Assembly: GCF_011030405.1 (NCBI RefSeq)
Contig: NZ_JAAJTJ010000003.1
Coordinates: 124,001 to 188,000, forward strand
Reading direction: 5' to 3'
Length of the DNA: 64,000 nucleotides
DNA from: Parapedobacter sp. SGR-10
GTDB lineage: Bacteria; Bacteroidota; Bacteroidia; Sphingobacteriales; Sphingobacteriaceae
Part shown: positions 1 to 9,271 of the stretch, one piece after another
Numbering within the stretch: the first letter of the stretch is position 1
Layout: every line of letters begins with the position of its first letter
Translations under genes and position numbers: made by a program
The notes under the pieces: generated by a model
What the model saw: only the letters and a program-made list of their open reading frames with translations
What the model was told of the DNA's origin: nothing
The model's database searches: none

Positions 1-2055
1 AATGTCTCGATCAGCAAACGTAAAGCCTGGGGAGGGACCATACGAGAAGGTGACGGGGGTACGGTTACTTCGGCATTATTGGCGAGAGCCTGGGCATACA
101 GACCGACGACAGGAAAGGCATTTGATGAAGATGAAGATGTATGGGAAGAGGAAGCCGATGAGGATATGATCACCCAATACGATTCAAGGCTCAACCCAGT
201 TGTTACCCAATCCAATATATATAATCCTAAATATACAACGGATATTTCGGCAAATGGTTCCGTGTCTTACAAGATTATTCCTAGTTTGACCTTACGAAGT
301 ACAGGTACTTTATTTACCAGTATGTCCCGGACAGAGGCATTCTATAATTCAAAGACACCACAGGGGAATTTAAGAAGTATTCTAAATATCAGAGGTATCA
401 ATGCTTCGGTCAATAATGGGGAGCGGATCACCTGGTCCAACAATACGACGTTGAACTTTAACAAAACGTATAAGCGGTCCCATAAAATAACGGCTTTGGG
501 AGGTTTGGAGGTACAGGAATCTATGTATAAAACGTATGGCTACGCTGCGCAGAAAATACCCAACGAATCTTTGGGGATGGCCGGTATGAATCAAGGCATA
601 CCTTTGACCATCAGATCTACCTGGAGGGACTATGCGCTGTTTTCAGTTTTTGGAAGGGCAGATTATAGCTATAAGTCCAAATATATCTTTACTGCAACGA
701 TGCGGGCAGACGCGTCTTCAAAATTTTCAGTGGCAAACAGGTGGGGATATTTTCCGGCGATGGCCTTGGGTTGGAATATGGATCGGGAAAAATGGTTTAA
801 GAAACAGCAATTCGTGACTTCTTCAAAAATGAGATTTAGTTATGGTCTGAATGGCAACAATAGAATCGGTGAATATACCCGTTTCCCACTTGTTACGCTT
901 CCGAATGCTGCAGCATATTCCTGGGGCAACAGTACTCCGGAGTGGGGAGCAGTGGTCGACCTGCCTACACCGGATATCAAATGGGAAACCACCGAAAATA
1001 TGGATTTGGGTTTAGAGTTGGGCTTTCTAAAAAAGAAGGTAAACCTAGAGATCGATTTTTATAGAAAAAATACGCGGGACTTATTAATGAATGCCCGGAT
1101 CCCGACGAGTCAAGGATTTGCGACAGCTATGAAAAATATAGGTTCCGTTAGAAATGAAGGTATAGAGATCACCTTGAATACCAAAAATATTAAGAAGAAG
1201 AATTTCTCCTGGAATTCAGATTTTAACATCAGTTTCAACAGAGGAAAAATATTGGCATTAAACGGAGAGGAGGATAAACTGTTCAGTTATCCATCTTTCA
1301 TCAGCCAATACAGTACCAATCCGCTTTATATAGCGGAGGTTGGCAAGCCCGTAGGTTTGTTTTACGGGTATGTATGGGAGGGGACTTATAAATATGCGGA
1401 CTTTGACAATCCGGCAGAAGGTGTGTATGTCTTGAAGAATAACGTGACAGGCAATGGCTCAGATCTTGTACAGCCTGGTGACATCAAATATCGTGATCTG
1501 AATGGTGATCTGACCATTGACGAGAAAGATCTCACCATTATAGGCCGGGGACTGCCCATACATACGGGAGGTTTCAATAATAATTTTACATACAAAAATT
1601 TCTCGCTCAATGTATTCTTGCAATGGAATTATGGAAATAATATCTATAATGCGAACAGGCTGAGCTTCGAAGGAAATGGGAATACCCGTGCAAACTTTAA
1701 CCAATACGCTTCCTATGCAAACAGATGGACTCCCGAAAATCCCGACTCGGATATCTTCAGAACGAAAGGACAAGGCGTGATCGGTTGGCATTCTTCACGT
1801 GTCATTGAGGATGGGTCGTACCTGCGGCTGAAAACCGTCGCACTTAATTACAATCTGCCACTCAACTTGATCAGGAGAGCATATATGAAAAAAGTCACTG
1901 TCGGTGTTGCTGCACAGAATCTGCTCACTTGGACAAATTATTCGGGAATGGATCCGGAGGTTTCGACCCGTAGCAGAAATTTGATGCCTGGATTTGATTA
2001 TATAGCCTATCCTTTGGCGAGGACAGTAGTATTTAAATTGAATACAACCTTTTAA
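1..2055 (+). CDS. SusC-family TonB-linked outer-membrane protein, C-terminal part (5' end outside window)
   Basis: This is the last 684 codons of a SusC/RagA-type beta-barrel that imports oligosaccharides across the outer membrane with TonB energy. The frame is already open at base 1, so the apparent TTG start at 79 is only an internal codon. The visible part is barrel strands with typical segments such as the GYFPAMALGWN and GDIKYRDLNGDLTIDEKD regions, and it closes with the aromatic final strand ending in F that BamA substrates carry. The plug and carboxypeptidase-like N-terminal domains lie to the left of the window. A SusD gene follows after 12 bases, so the two form a normal SusCD pair. 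An acidic stretch near the start of the visible part (EDEDVWEEEADED) is a likely surface loop. Substrate unknown. Confidence 0.95.
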   Translation, partial: NVSISKRKAWGGTIREGDGGTVTSALLARAWAYRPTTGKAFDEDEDVWEEEADEDMITQYDSRLNPVVTQSNIYNPKYTTDISANGSVSYKIIPSLTLRSTGTLFTSMSRTEAFYNSKTPQGNLRSILNIRGINASVNNGERITWSNNTTLNFNKTYKRSHKITALGGLEVQESMYKTYGYAAQKIPNESLGMAGMNQGIPLTIRSTWRDYALFSVFGRADYSYKSKYIFTATMRADASSKFSVANRWGYFPAMALGWNMDREKWFKKQQFVTSSKMRFSYGLNGNNRIGEYTRFPLVTLPNAAAYSWGNSTPEWGAVVDLPTPDIKWETTENMDLGLELGFLKKKVNLEIDFYRKNTRDLLMNARIPTSQGFATAMKNIGSVRNEGIEITLNTKNIKKKNFSWNSDFNISFNRGKILALNGEEDKLFSYPSFISQYSTNPLYIAEVGKPVGLFYGYVWEGTYKYADFDNPAEGVYVLKNNVTGNGSDLVQPGDIKYRDLNGDLTIDEKDLTIIGRGLPIHTGGFNNNFTYKNFSLNVFLQWNYGNNIYNANRLSFEGNGNTRANFNQYASYANRWTPENPDSDIFRTKGQGVIGWHSSRVIEDGSYLRLKTVALNYNLPLNLIRRAYMKKVTVGVAAQNLLTWTNYSGMDPEVSTRSRNLMPGFDYIAYPLARTVVFKLNTTF

Positions 2056-2067
2056 TACGTAAAAGCT

Positions 2068-3675
2068 ATGAAAAGATATTTTAAATACACGATAGTAAGC
2101 TTGTGTGTCTTGTGTCTGACATCTTGCGAAAAATTTTTAGAAAGAAACCCTTACGATATTATGCCTTCTGATTATTACCATACAGAAGAAGAGCTCACGG
2201 CAGGCATTATCGGGGTCTACGACAAATTGGGAGCCTTATATGGAAGCACTTGGCTGTACCTGATGGGGCATGAGGCAGATGAAGGGTATTATGCCAGGGC
2301 AAATCGTCCGCTAGGGCCCCAGAATTTTAATTTTTCGGCTTCACACAGCTATGTGGCAACCGTGTGGCGAAATTGCTATGAGGGTATATACAGAGCAAAT
2401 TTTTTGTTAGAGAATATTGATAAGAATCCGGACATACCTCGTATAAGCCGGAACAGAATACGAGGAGAGGCCTTATTTCTGCGGGGTCATTATTATTTTG
2501 TACTCGTACAAATGTATGGAGGAGTCCCTTTGCTCCTCAAACCAACTAAGGACGGGGCGGCCAATATGAATGTACCCAAAAGTACCGTAGCAGAAGTGTA
2601 TGAACAGATATTGGATGATTTTAAGATGGCAGAAGAAATGGTTCCACCCATTACTGCAATCGGTCATGGCGGGCGAGTGAGTAAATCTGCCGTAAGGGGT
2701 ATGCTGGCAAGAGTATGCCTGTATATGGCAGGCTATCCATTGCAGATAGGAAAACCTAAATATGAAGAAGCCCGGTATTGGGCCGAAAAAGTCATTCAGG
2801 ATGCAGAGGCGGGTCATGCTTTGAATCCCGATTTTACGGATGTTTTCATCAAATATGCCAGAGACGAATATGATATCAAGGAGAGTATCTTTGAAGTAGA
2901 ATTTTGGGGAAATAGGCAGGATTCATATACCGAGACTGGGACTGTGGGCTTCAACAACGGGCCTTTTTGCTCTAACCCGGAGACCGGTAATGGCTTTGGA
3001 GGATTGAAGGTGACGGCAAAGCTGTACAAGACATACAGTTCGGGGGATGTGAGAAGGGACTGGACCATAGCCAATTTTACATATAGAAGTAGTGGTGCAA
3101 ACGGTGCAAAAACAAATATAACGACTACGACTGAATCTTCATTGTATGATAGGGAACCTGCCAAATGGAGAAGGGAATATGAAGCCCTTCTGCCCAAAAC
3201 CACAAGTGCAACCCCACAGAATTTTCCGTTGTTGCGTTATTCTGATATTTTGTTAATGTATGCTGAAGCTGATTTTTACGCCTCGGACGAGCAGGTGACC
3301 ACATCGGCCTTGGAATATGTCAATCAGGTGCGTCGACGAGCGTATGGAAAATTGGTCGATGGAGCGACAAATATAAACCAGTATGACTTGCCTGCTTCCA
3401 CCGATGCAGCAACGTTTGAACAGGAAATCCGTGATGAAAGAATGCGGGAGTTTGCATTCGAACAAATGAGAAAGGCTGACTTGATCCGTTGGGGGATCTT
3501 TATCACAGAAATGAAGAAAGTCGTGAATATGATGGACGCTAATCCACCAAAAGCTGATAATATCTATAGCCGGGATAGATTTGTGAATGCCCTTTACCCG
3601 CGGCATTTGATCTGGCCTATTCCGTCTGTAGAGATTACGATGAATAGTGCTATGGTTCAAAATCCTAACTGGTAA
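2068..3675 (+). CDS. SusD/RagB-family nutrient-binding outer-membrane lipoprotein
   Basis: Surface lipoprotein of 535 residues that caps the SusC barrel and binds the glycan. The signal peptide ends in the lipobox LTSC, giving lipidation at about Cys20. The mature protein begins EKFLERNPYD, a common SusD N-terminus. The TPR-like helical half includes RIRGEALFLRGHYYF, and the C-terminal half has the usual IRDERMREFAFEQMRKADLIRWG segment. It ends in the usual LIWPIPSVEI...QNPNW motif. Length is normal for the family. It lies 12 bases after susC and before two DUF5017-type lipoprotein genes, so all four were probably co-transcribed. Confidence 0.95.
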   Translation: MKRYFKYTIVSLCVLCLTSCEKFLERNPYDIMPSDYYHTEEELTAGIIGVYDKLGALYGSTWLYLMGHEADEGYYARANRPLGPQNFNFSASHSYVATVWRNCYEGIYRANFLLENIDKNPDIPRISRNRIRGEALFLRGHYYFVLVQMYGGVPLLLKPTKDGAANMNVPKSTVAEVYEQILDDFKMAEEMVPPITAIGHGGRVSKSAVRGMLARVCLYMAGYPLQIGKPKYEEARYWAEKVIQDAEAGHALNPDFTDVFIKYARDEYDIKESIFEVEFWGNRQDSYTETGTVGFNNGPFCSNPETGNGFGGLKVTAKLYKTYSSGDVRRDWTIANFTYRSSGANGAKTNITTTTESSLYDREPAKWRREYEALLPKTTSATPQNFPLLRYSDILLMYAEADFYASDEQVTTSALEYVNQVRRRAYGKLVDGATNINQYDLPASTDAATFEQEIRDERMREFAFEQMRKADLIRWGIFITEMKKVVNMMDANPPKADNIYSRDRFVNALYPRHLIWPIPSVEITMNSAMVQNPNW

Positions 3676-3700
3676 AATTATGGAAACCAAAATTTGTAAT

Positions 3701-4660
3701 ATGAAAAGGTTTATATATGCGGTACTGAGTGCTGCGATTTTTACTTCATGTGAAACCTCTCTGGATGTAGGGGCGGCATCTGATTTTGAGGTGACTACGA
3801 AAAAAACAACTTATGCTGTAGGGGAGGAGGTGATTTTTGATGTCAAAGGAAGTCCGATGATGTTGAATTTTTGGTCTGGAGAACTCGGCAACGATTATGG
3901 TCATAAAGAAGGTAGGATTATCCGTCCCGGAGAAATTGAATTTTCATTTCAGTGTCGACACAATTACCCAAACCGCACAGGCGGATTGATGACGGTATGG
4001 GTTTCTACCGATTTTAACGGAAATAGAAGTTCATTTGAAGATGTCAAAGCTGCGACCTGGATCGAAATTACCGATCGATGCCATTTAGACAGAACATCGG
4101 ATCCCTATGTTTCTTCCGGTATTGTCAATGTCACCGATTTACGGGAAGAAGGTAAGCCGATGTACTTTGCCTTCAAGTATGAGTTTGATCCGGATAAGGG
4201 GTCTACCGGGGTGATCATGTATATTAATGATGTCCTCGTCAGGGCTGTGACGGATGTAGGTCCCTATGTTTTTAGTACGGATCTGACCAATGATTTTTTG
4301 CTGAACCCTGCGTGCAATGCTGACAAAAATCCGGTGAAATCCGAGAATAGAGGAAGTGCTCTTATTATGTGGCCCAATGCGAGCACCAGTGAGCATAATG
4401 GCGTAACCTATACGAATACGAAATATACTGAGGAATATTTTGTGACTTCCCCTTTTGAGGTTTCCAAACCTCTGGATGTAGGTCCCGATAAGCCAATAAC
4501 TATAAAATCGCATTCGGACTCAAGAGTGGATTCTTACGTTCATGTATTTTCTAGCCCCGGCGTCTATAAGGTTCGATTTGTTGGAATGGATCATTCCATC
4601 AAGGAAATGAAGGAAACTATCAAGGAGTTGGAAATTACGGTAGTGGAAAGCAATGATTAA
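3701..4660 (+). CDS. DUF5017-type surface lipoprotein, first of a tandem pair
   Basis: Predicted outer-membrane lipoprotein of about 319 residues. I chose the ATG at 3701 because it gives a compact signal peptide (MKRFIYAVLSAAIFTSC) with lipobox FTSC; an ATG at 3680 in the same frame would add seven residues. The mature N-terminus holds a PKD/Ig-like strand pattern (DFEVTTKKTTYAVGEEVIFD), then the motif NFWSGELGNDY and later NVTDLREEGKP, and a C-terminal GVYKVRFVG strand. These match my memory of DUF5017 proteins next to SusCD pairs, thought to bind glycan at the surface. It follows susD directly and is followed after 17 bases by a paralogue. Confidence 0.75.
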   Translation: MKRFIYAVLSAAIFTSCETSLDVGAASDFEVTTKKTTYAVGEEVIFDVKGSPMMLNFWSGELGNDYGHKEGRIIRPGEIEFSFQCRHNYPNRTGGLMTVWVSTDFNGNRSSFEDVKAATWIEITDRCHLDRTSDPYVSSGIVNVTDLREEGKPMYFAFKYEFDPDKGSTGVIMYINDVLVRAVTDVGPYVFSTDLTNDFLLNPACNADKNPVKSENRGSALIMWPNASTSEHNGVTYTNTKYTEEYFVTSPFEVSKPLDVGPDKPITIKSHSDSRVDSYVHVFSSPGVYKVRFVGMDHSIKEMKETIKELEITVVESND

Positions 4661-4677
4661 ACGTTAAACTTATAATT

Positions 4678-5673
4678 ATGAAAAAGATTTTATATACCAT
4701 TTTAGGCCTTACGCTTTTTGTTTCCTGTAATAGGGAGGCTATCTTGGAAGAAGTGACCTGGGGTGATAAGGTGGCGCCACAGTTTGAGGTGAGCACAGCA
4801 AAAGACACCTACAAGATAGGTGAGAAAGTGACTTTCACTATTGACGGGGATGCCGGTATGTTGGATTTTTGGTCGGGAGAGGTTGGCAACGATTATGAAT
4901 ATAGAGAAAGGCGGTTTATGCCTGCCCCGGACGAAATCCTAATGCAGTTAAAGATACGGCATCAATATAAAGATACCCGGACAGCTTCGACTTTTCAAGT
5001 ATTGGTGTCTACGGATTTCGATGGCGACAGATCTTCTTTTGAACAAGTGGATGCAGCTACCTGGACGGATATCACGGACAGATTAGGCGCGTTTAACGAT
5101 GCCACCCAGACGAATACGGAGAAGATTAATATAACGGACTTACGGGAAGAAGGCAAGCCCCTGTACGTTGCTTTCAAATATGTTTTTGATCCGGACCGAG
5201 GGACTGGTACAGGTTCTTGGCCGCAGATTCAGAATGTGTGGATAGAAGCTGTAACGGACGATGGCAACAGTTTTTTTCTGAACGGTGATCTCACTAGTGA
5301 TTTTCCAAGGTATGCGGCGGTCAGTGTCCATAAAAATCCGATACGAAGCCTGAATAGATATTATGATCCTGACCAATCATCAAATATTTTGGTTATACAG
5401 CCCAATGCCACTGCAACAGTAGATGGGGTCAGCTATACTACTACAACTTATACAGAGGAGTATTTTGTAAGTGTTCCGTATCATGTTGGGGAGACAGAGC
5501 TAGAACCGGATAAACCGATCATTCTGACAAACCATTCTAGACCTACGATAGCAACCTTTAGCTATACTTTTACCCAGCCCGGTGTGTACAAGGTGAAATT
5601 CATCGGAACTGATCCTTCGGTGAAAGAACATAAGGAAACTATCAAAGAATTGGAAATTACGGTAACAGAATAG
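4678..5673 (+). CDS. DUF5017-type surface lipoprotein, second of a tandem pair
   Basis: Lipoprotein of 331 residues with lipobox FVSC at about Cys17. It is a paralogue of the preceding gene: it shares the FEVSTAKDTYKIGEKVTF start, the DFWSGEVGNDY motif, a VSTDFDGDRSSFE segment, ITDLREEGKP and the closing GVYKVKFIGTD strand. The two copies clearly arose by tandem duplication and then diverged, most in the middle third, where a binding face would be expected. It has no catalytic motif I recognise. The likely role is surface glycan binding alongside SusD, by inference from position and family. Confidence 0.75.
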   Translation: MKKILYTILGLTLFVSCNREAILEEVTWGDKVAPQFEVSTAKDTYKIGEKVTFTIDGDAGMLDFWSGEVGNDYEYRERRFMPAPDEILMQLKIRHQYKDTRTASTFQVLVSTDFDGDRSSFEQVDAATWTDITDRLGAFNDATQTNTEKINITDLREEGKPLYVAFKYVFDPDRGTGTGSWPQIQNVWIEAVTDDGNSFFLNGDLTSDFPRYAAVSVHKNPIRSLNRYYDPDQSSNILVIQPNATATVDGVSYTTTTYTEEYFVSVPYHVGETELEPDKPIILTNHSRPTIATFSYTFTQPGVYKVKFIGTDPSVKEHKETIKELEITVTE

Positions 5674-5682
5674 AGACTACAG

Positions 5683-5754
5683 GTGAAAAACGTTTTTGGA
5701 GTATGGGTGTTGTTCATTCTTATCCATTTCACTGCAAGTGCGCAAGAGGATTGA
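5683..5754 (+). pseudogene. Orphan signal peptide: remnant of a lost secreted protein gene
   Basis: A GTG-started 23-codon frame reads MKNVFGVWVLFILIHFTASA then QED and stops. That is a complete signal peptide with an AxA-type cleavage site and almost no mature protein. In the same frame after the stop, codons 5755-5820 read on as a plausible polar C-terminus (IDARKNKFNELRNR) to a second stop just before the next gene. It sits where a PUL enzyme gene would be expected. The simplest reading is an internally deleted gene; chance cannot be excluded for so short a frame. Confidence 0.45.
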
Positions 5755-5824
5755 AGTTGTATATATCAAAGTCCTATCGATGCAAGAAAGAATAAATTCA
5801 ACGAATTAAGAAATAGATGATACC

Positions 5825-7429
5825 ATGAGAATACGAAGCATAGGAATATACATTTTGGCGATTGCGTTTTTGGTGAATCCATCTGCGGGCAATTCGCAGT
5901 CGGCAATCCTCAAAGAAGAACCGGCAACGATAAAAGCAAAAACCGTCTCTACCAAATTTATAAATACCTTTGATTACGACTGTGATTATTTCATGATGAA
6001 AAAAGGTATGGGATATATGGCTGCAAATACGGTGCTTTCTATTGACCCTGAGATAAAATATCAAGGGATCGGAAGCCTAAAATGTAAATTTGGTTTTGTG
6101 GGCAGCCCTCATAAAGAAGAAGCTGAAATAATCACAGTGTCTAAAACCTGGGGGAATTATCGTCCAGACCTAAGTTTTCATCCTTTGGGTATTTCCTTAT
6201 GGGTAAAGAGTAGTACACCGAGTGGTAACAAGTTGATCATCAATCTTCTTCAACAAAACGAAAACTATACGTTGTCCAATGAGTCCTTGAAAGTGTACAC
6301 TTTTACAAGTACAGCCGATCTAGGCAAAACGGATTGGCAACAGGTTGTCATCCCCTACAGTTGGTTCAAAGGACAGGATGGAAATGCCGATATCAATTTG
6401 CGCCGTATTGTCGGTTACGAATTTGGAATAGAAAATACGTCTAAGAAACCGCATGATTTTACCGTAAATTTTGACAGCTTTCAACAGCTAACTTCATTTA
6501 AACCTGTTTTTCCTAAAAGTGCAAAGTTTAGCAGCATATTCATTCAGCTACATGCCAAGCCACATGAGCATTTGGATTGGACGGAGACTTTTAAGGCGTA
6601 CAAGGAAGTGGGGATCGATACCGTGATCATACAGCAGGCCACACGTCACGATAAGACAGGTTCTATCACCAATTACCAAGGGACAAAATTGCCACATATT
6701 GTCAAGCAGCATCGGATGATTGAAAATGTATTTGAAGCAGCCAACAAAACCGGGATGAAAGTGGTACTGGGTCTTAATGCGGGTAAATATCCGGTTAAAA
6801 AGAGTGATACCGCTGTATATGAAAAGTTGTTGGAAACCAATAAAATCATTGTTGACGAACTCTATGAGAAATTCTCGGATGATAGGATGATGGTAGGTTG
6901 GTATATTTCTGAAGAATTTCATGATGGTTCATGGAGAGGTTGGTGGAAACCCGAAGATGCTTATCTACTTGCAGATTACAATGAAAGAGTGGCAGCCTAT
7001 GCTAAAGCAAAGCCGAAAAAATTTCTTGTGGCTATCGCTCCGGCACTGTGGCGTGGTCGTCCTGCGGACATGACCTATACGTTTTACAAGCGGATATTGG
7101 AAAAAACACCGAGTGTGGATATCCTGTATCTTCAGGATTGTGCCGGAAGACGTAATATCATCAATGATGACCTTGTCGTGGACCTGTCTAATTATTTTGC
7201 TATGGTCAAGAAGGCGTGTGACGAAACGGGTGTGCAGTTTGGCGTGGATATAGAGTCTTTTACAAAGGGAAACTGCAAGACCACGTATGGTACCAAAAGT
7301 TGGGAAGAGCTAAAGCTATTGGTAAATATTGCAGGAATGTACACGAAAAATATATCCCAGTTTAGCTGGGCTTCCTTCCGTCCCGGTGTGGGTGCATTTG
7401 ATGACTATAGAAGACAACTGTTAAAGTAA
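5825..7429 (+). CDS. Secreted putative glycosidase, jelly-roll domain plus DUF4434-like TIM barrel
   Basis: Secreted protein of 534 residues with an N-terminal signal peptide (about residues 1-24, ending GNSQS). Residues about 45-225 look like a carbohydrate-binding jelly roll (GISLWVKSS..., WQQVVIPYSWFKGQ, VNFDSFQQL). From about 235 onward there is a TIM-barrel-like region beginning SSIFIQLHAKPHEHLDW, with EVGIDTVIIQQATRH, VVLGLNAGKYP and GWYISEEFHDGSW. The paired acids in YISEEFHDG are candidate catalytic residues. This organisation resembles DUF4434-family proteins, which are suspected glycoside hydrolases without a defined substrate. It closes PUL 1. Confidence 0.65.
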   Translation: MRIRSIGIYILAIAFLVNPSAGNSQSAILKEEPATIKAKTVSTKFINTFDYDCDYFMMKKGMGYMAANTVLSIDPEIKYQGIGSLKCKFGFVGSPHKEEAEIITVSKTWGNYRPDLSFHPLGISLWVKSSTPSGNKLIINLLQQNENYTLSNESLKVYTFTSTADLGKTDWQQVVIPYSWFKGQDGNADINLRRIVGYEFGIENTSKKPHDFTVNFDSFQQLTSFKPVFPKSAKFSSIFIQLHAKPHEHLDWTETFKAYKEVGIDTVIIQQATRHDKTGSITNYQGTKLPHIVKQHRMIENVFEAANKTGMKVVLGLNAGKYPVKKSDTAVYEKLLETNKIIVDELYEKFSDDRMMVGWYISEEFHDGSWRGWWKPEDAYLLADYNERVAAYAKAKPKKFLVAIAPALWRGRPADMTYTFYKRILEKTPSVDILYLQDCAGRRNIINDDLVVDLSNYFAMVKKACDETGVQFGVDIESFTKGNCKTTYGTKSWEELKLLVNIAGMYTKNISQFSWASFRPGVGAFDDYRRQLLK

Positions 7430-7458
7430 CTGTTTTAATAAAAAAGGATAGATTATAT

Positions 7459-7490
7459 TTTGGAATTATAGCTTTAATGATTTATCTTTG
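7459..7490 (+). promoter_or_regulatory. Bacteroidota promoter for rpmE2
   Basis: TTTG at 7459-7462, a 20-base spacer, then TATCTTTG at 7483-7490, which matches the Bacteroidota -33/-7 form TTTG-N20-TAnnTTTG. It lies 40 bases before the rpmE2 start. Confidence 0.7.
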
Positions 7491-7530
7491 CACCTCGAAT
7501 TGTTGAATATTAGTAATCATAAGATAAGAA

Positions 7531-7779
7531 ATGAAAAAAGATCTGCATCCATCAAACTACAGGTTAGTTGTATTTAAAGATATGTCAAATGACTATGCTT
7601 TCATGACTAAATCGTGTGTAGAAACAAAAGAAACAATCGCATGGGAAGATGGTAACGAATATCCATTGGTAAAATTGGAAATTTCGCATACTTCACACCC
7701 ATTCTATACCGGTAAGATGAAATTGGTCGATACCGCAGGACGTATCGATAAATTCCGTAGCCGCTACGAAAAGAAATAG
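7531..7779 (+). CDS. rpmE2: Large-subunit ribosomal protein bL31, type B
   Basis: Ribosomal protein L31 of 82 residues in the 50S subunit. It starts [19 protein letters not shown] and includes [20 protein letters not shown] and RIDKFRSRY, all standard for the family. The CxxC zinc-binding pairs of type A L31 are absent and the typical longer internal segment is present, so this is the zinc-independent type B form. In many bacteria type B replaces the zinc form when zinc is scarce; here it may be the only form. It is a single-gene unit with its own promoter and a hairpin terminator just downstream. Confidence 0.97.
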   Translation: MKKDLHPSNYRLVVFKDMSNDYAFMTKSCVETKETIAWEDGNEYPLVKLEISHTSHPFYTGKMKLVDTAGRIDKFRSRYEKK

Positions 7780-7806
7780 TTGCGAAGGTAATTTTCAATA
7801 TACAGG

Positions 7807-7836
7807 ATCCCGACAAGTGCATTGTTGGGATTTTTT
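7807..7836 (+). terminator. Rho-independent terminator of rpmE2
   Basis: Nine-base arms (7807-7815 with 7823-7831, one G-T pair), a seven-base loop, then a run of T, 27 bases after the rpmE2 stop. Confidence 0.75.
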
Positions 7837-7927
7837 GTGAATGGGAAATTGTCTAAAAAGCCGTTGTTCCGGCCGAGACAGACGGAATGACTGTTTTCAG
7901 ACTGTATTCCCTTAAAATTATAGTATC

Positions 7928-8365
7928 ATGTGTACCATAAAAAAAATCACAACTTACACGCCTGAATTGGAGCAAACTGTCACAGATCTCTTGGAACAAT
8001 TGGTCAACAGGGAGATAGATGTGACTACTTCCTTATTGGAGGAATTGCTCCGTTCGGACAATAGCCATTTGTTTTGTGCGTTAGATAGGGAGGGAAGTTG
8101 TGTTGGCATGGTTACGGTAGGAATTTACCTGTCGCCTACGGGTAGGAAGGCTTGGATAGAAGACGTGGTCGTGGCACAGAAAAGCCGAGGACAAGGGATA
8201 GGCGAGGCATTGACTGAGCATGCTGTACAGTTTGCCAAAGAGCAGGGGGTAGGAGCGCTTATGCTGACCTCAAATCCGTCTCGTATTGCAGCCAATCGAT
8301 TGTATCAGAAGCTTGGTTTTGAGCAGAGAGAGACGAATGTATATAGGATGATTTTTAAGCCATAA
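7928..8365 (+). CDS. GNAT-family N-acetyltransferase
   Basis: Small acetyltransferase of 145 residues that moves acetyl from acetyl-CoA to an unknown amine. The acetyl-CoA motif A is clear near residues 78-95 (VVVAQKSRGQGIGEAL, of type QxxGxG), followed by the C-terminal NPSRIAANRLYQKLGF segment that closes the GNAT fold. The length is that of single-domain members. It stands alone between the rpmE2 terminator and the tpiA operon, so the context does not reveal the substrate. Confidence 0.9.
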   Translation: MCTIKKITTYTPELEQTVTDLLEQLVNREIDVTTSLLEELLRSDNSHLFCALDREGSCVGMVTVGIYLSPTGRKAWIEDVVVAQKSRGQGIGEALTEHAVQFAKEQGVGALMLTSNPSRIAANRLYQKLGFEQRETNVYRMIFKP

Positions 8366-8390
8366 GCTATAGCCTATGGCTTACAGCTTA
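8357..8390 (+). terminator. Hairpin over the GNAT stop codon
   Basis: Perfect eight-base arms (8357-8364 and 8375-8382) overlap the GNAT stop codon, with a second alternative pairing of 8363-8368 with 8385-8390. There is no clean T run, so termination is possible but not certain. Confidence 0.4.
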
Positions 8391-8430
8391 ATTAAAATAA
8401 AAATAATATCTTAGCAGTCTTGTCGTGTGG

Positions 8431-8438
8431 TATCTTTG
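8431..8438 (+). promoter_or_regulatory. -7 box of the tpiA-prmA-mpl operon
   Basis: TATCTTTG matches TAnnTTTG and lies 63 bases before tpiA. I could not place a convincing TTTG at the -33 position. Confidence 0.5.
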
Positions 8439-8501
8439 AATGTGGTTACAAGACGATAGAAAAAATATTTAAATAGATTTTTTAAAACAAAACAATACAC
8501 A

Positions 8502-9269
8502 ATGAGCCGCAAAAATATCGTAGCAGGTAACTGGAAAATGAATTTGAATTATGAAGAAGGATTAAGTCTTTTTTCGGAAATCGCCAATATGGCAAAGGAT
8601 GAGGTCATCGGTCATCAAGAGATTGTGGTGTGCAGTCCTTTTATCCACTTGAGCAGTATCGTGAAATTGGCCGAGACATCAAATAAAGTTTCTGTAGGAG
8701 CACAAAACATACATCAAGCTGAAGCAGGAGCTTATACAGGTGAAATTTCAGCTTCACAGGTGCGTTCGGTAGGTGCTGAATATGTTATACTGGGACATTC
8801 AGAACGCCGGGCTTATTTTGGTGAAACGGATGCTTTGTTGGCCCAAAAGGTTGATGTTGCCTTGAAACATCAATTAAAACCTATATTCTGCATCGGTGAA
8901 ACGAAGGAAGAACGTGAATCGGGCCGTTTTTTTGAAGTCATTAAGACGCAATTGGAGCAGGGGGTATTTCATCAGGATGCGACAGATTTTTCGAATATCG
9001 TATTGGCATATGAGCCGGTGTGGGCCATTGGAACCGGTCTGACCGCTTCACCCGAACAAGCACAGGAAGTGCACGCTTTTATCCGGGAAACCTTGACGCA
9101 GCACTACGGTGAGCAGGTTGCCGGACAGACCACCCTATTGTATGGCGGTAGTTGTAATCCATCGAATGCTGCCACTTTGTTTGCGCAAAAGGATATCGAC
9201 GGTGGTCTTATCGGTGGTGCATCGCTCAAGTCGCGCGATTTTATAGATATTGCCAAAGTATTCAATTAA
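8502..9269 (+). CDS. tpiA: Triosephosphate isomerase
   Basis: Cytoplasmic glycolytic enzyme of 255 residues that interconverts dihydroxyacetone phosphate and glyceraldehyde 3-phosphate. All catalytic features are visible: Asn10 and Lys12 in GNWKMN, the electrophile His99 in ILGHSERR, and the base Glu171 in AYEPVWAIGTG, followed by the flexible phosphate loop. The C-terminal GGS and GLIGGASL phosphate-binding segments are also present. The length is normal. prmA begins two bases after the stop and mpl follows, so glycolysis, ribosome modification and wall recycling share one transcript. A -7 box lies 63 bases upstream. Confidence 0.98.
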   Translation: MSRKNIVAGNWKMNLNYEEGLSLFSEIANMAKDEVIGHQEIVVCSPFIHLSSIVKLAETSNKVSVGAQNIHQAEAGAYTGEISASQVRSVGAEYVILGHSERRAYFGETDALLAQKVDVALKHQLKPIFCIGETKEERESGRFFEVIKTQLEQGVFHQDATDFSNIVLAYEPVWAIGTGLTASPEQAQEVHAFIRETLTQHYGEQVAGQTTLLYGGSCNPSNAATLFAQKDIDGGLIGGASLKSRDFIDIAKVFN

Positions 9270-9271
9270 CC

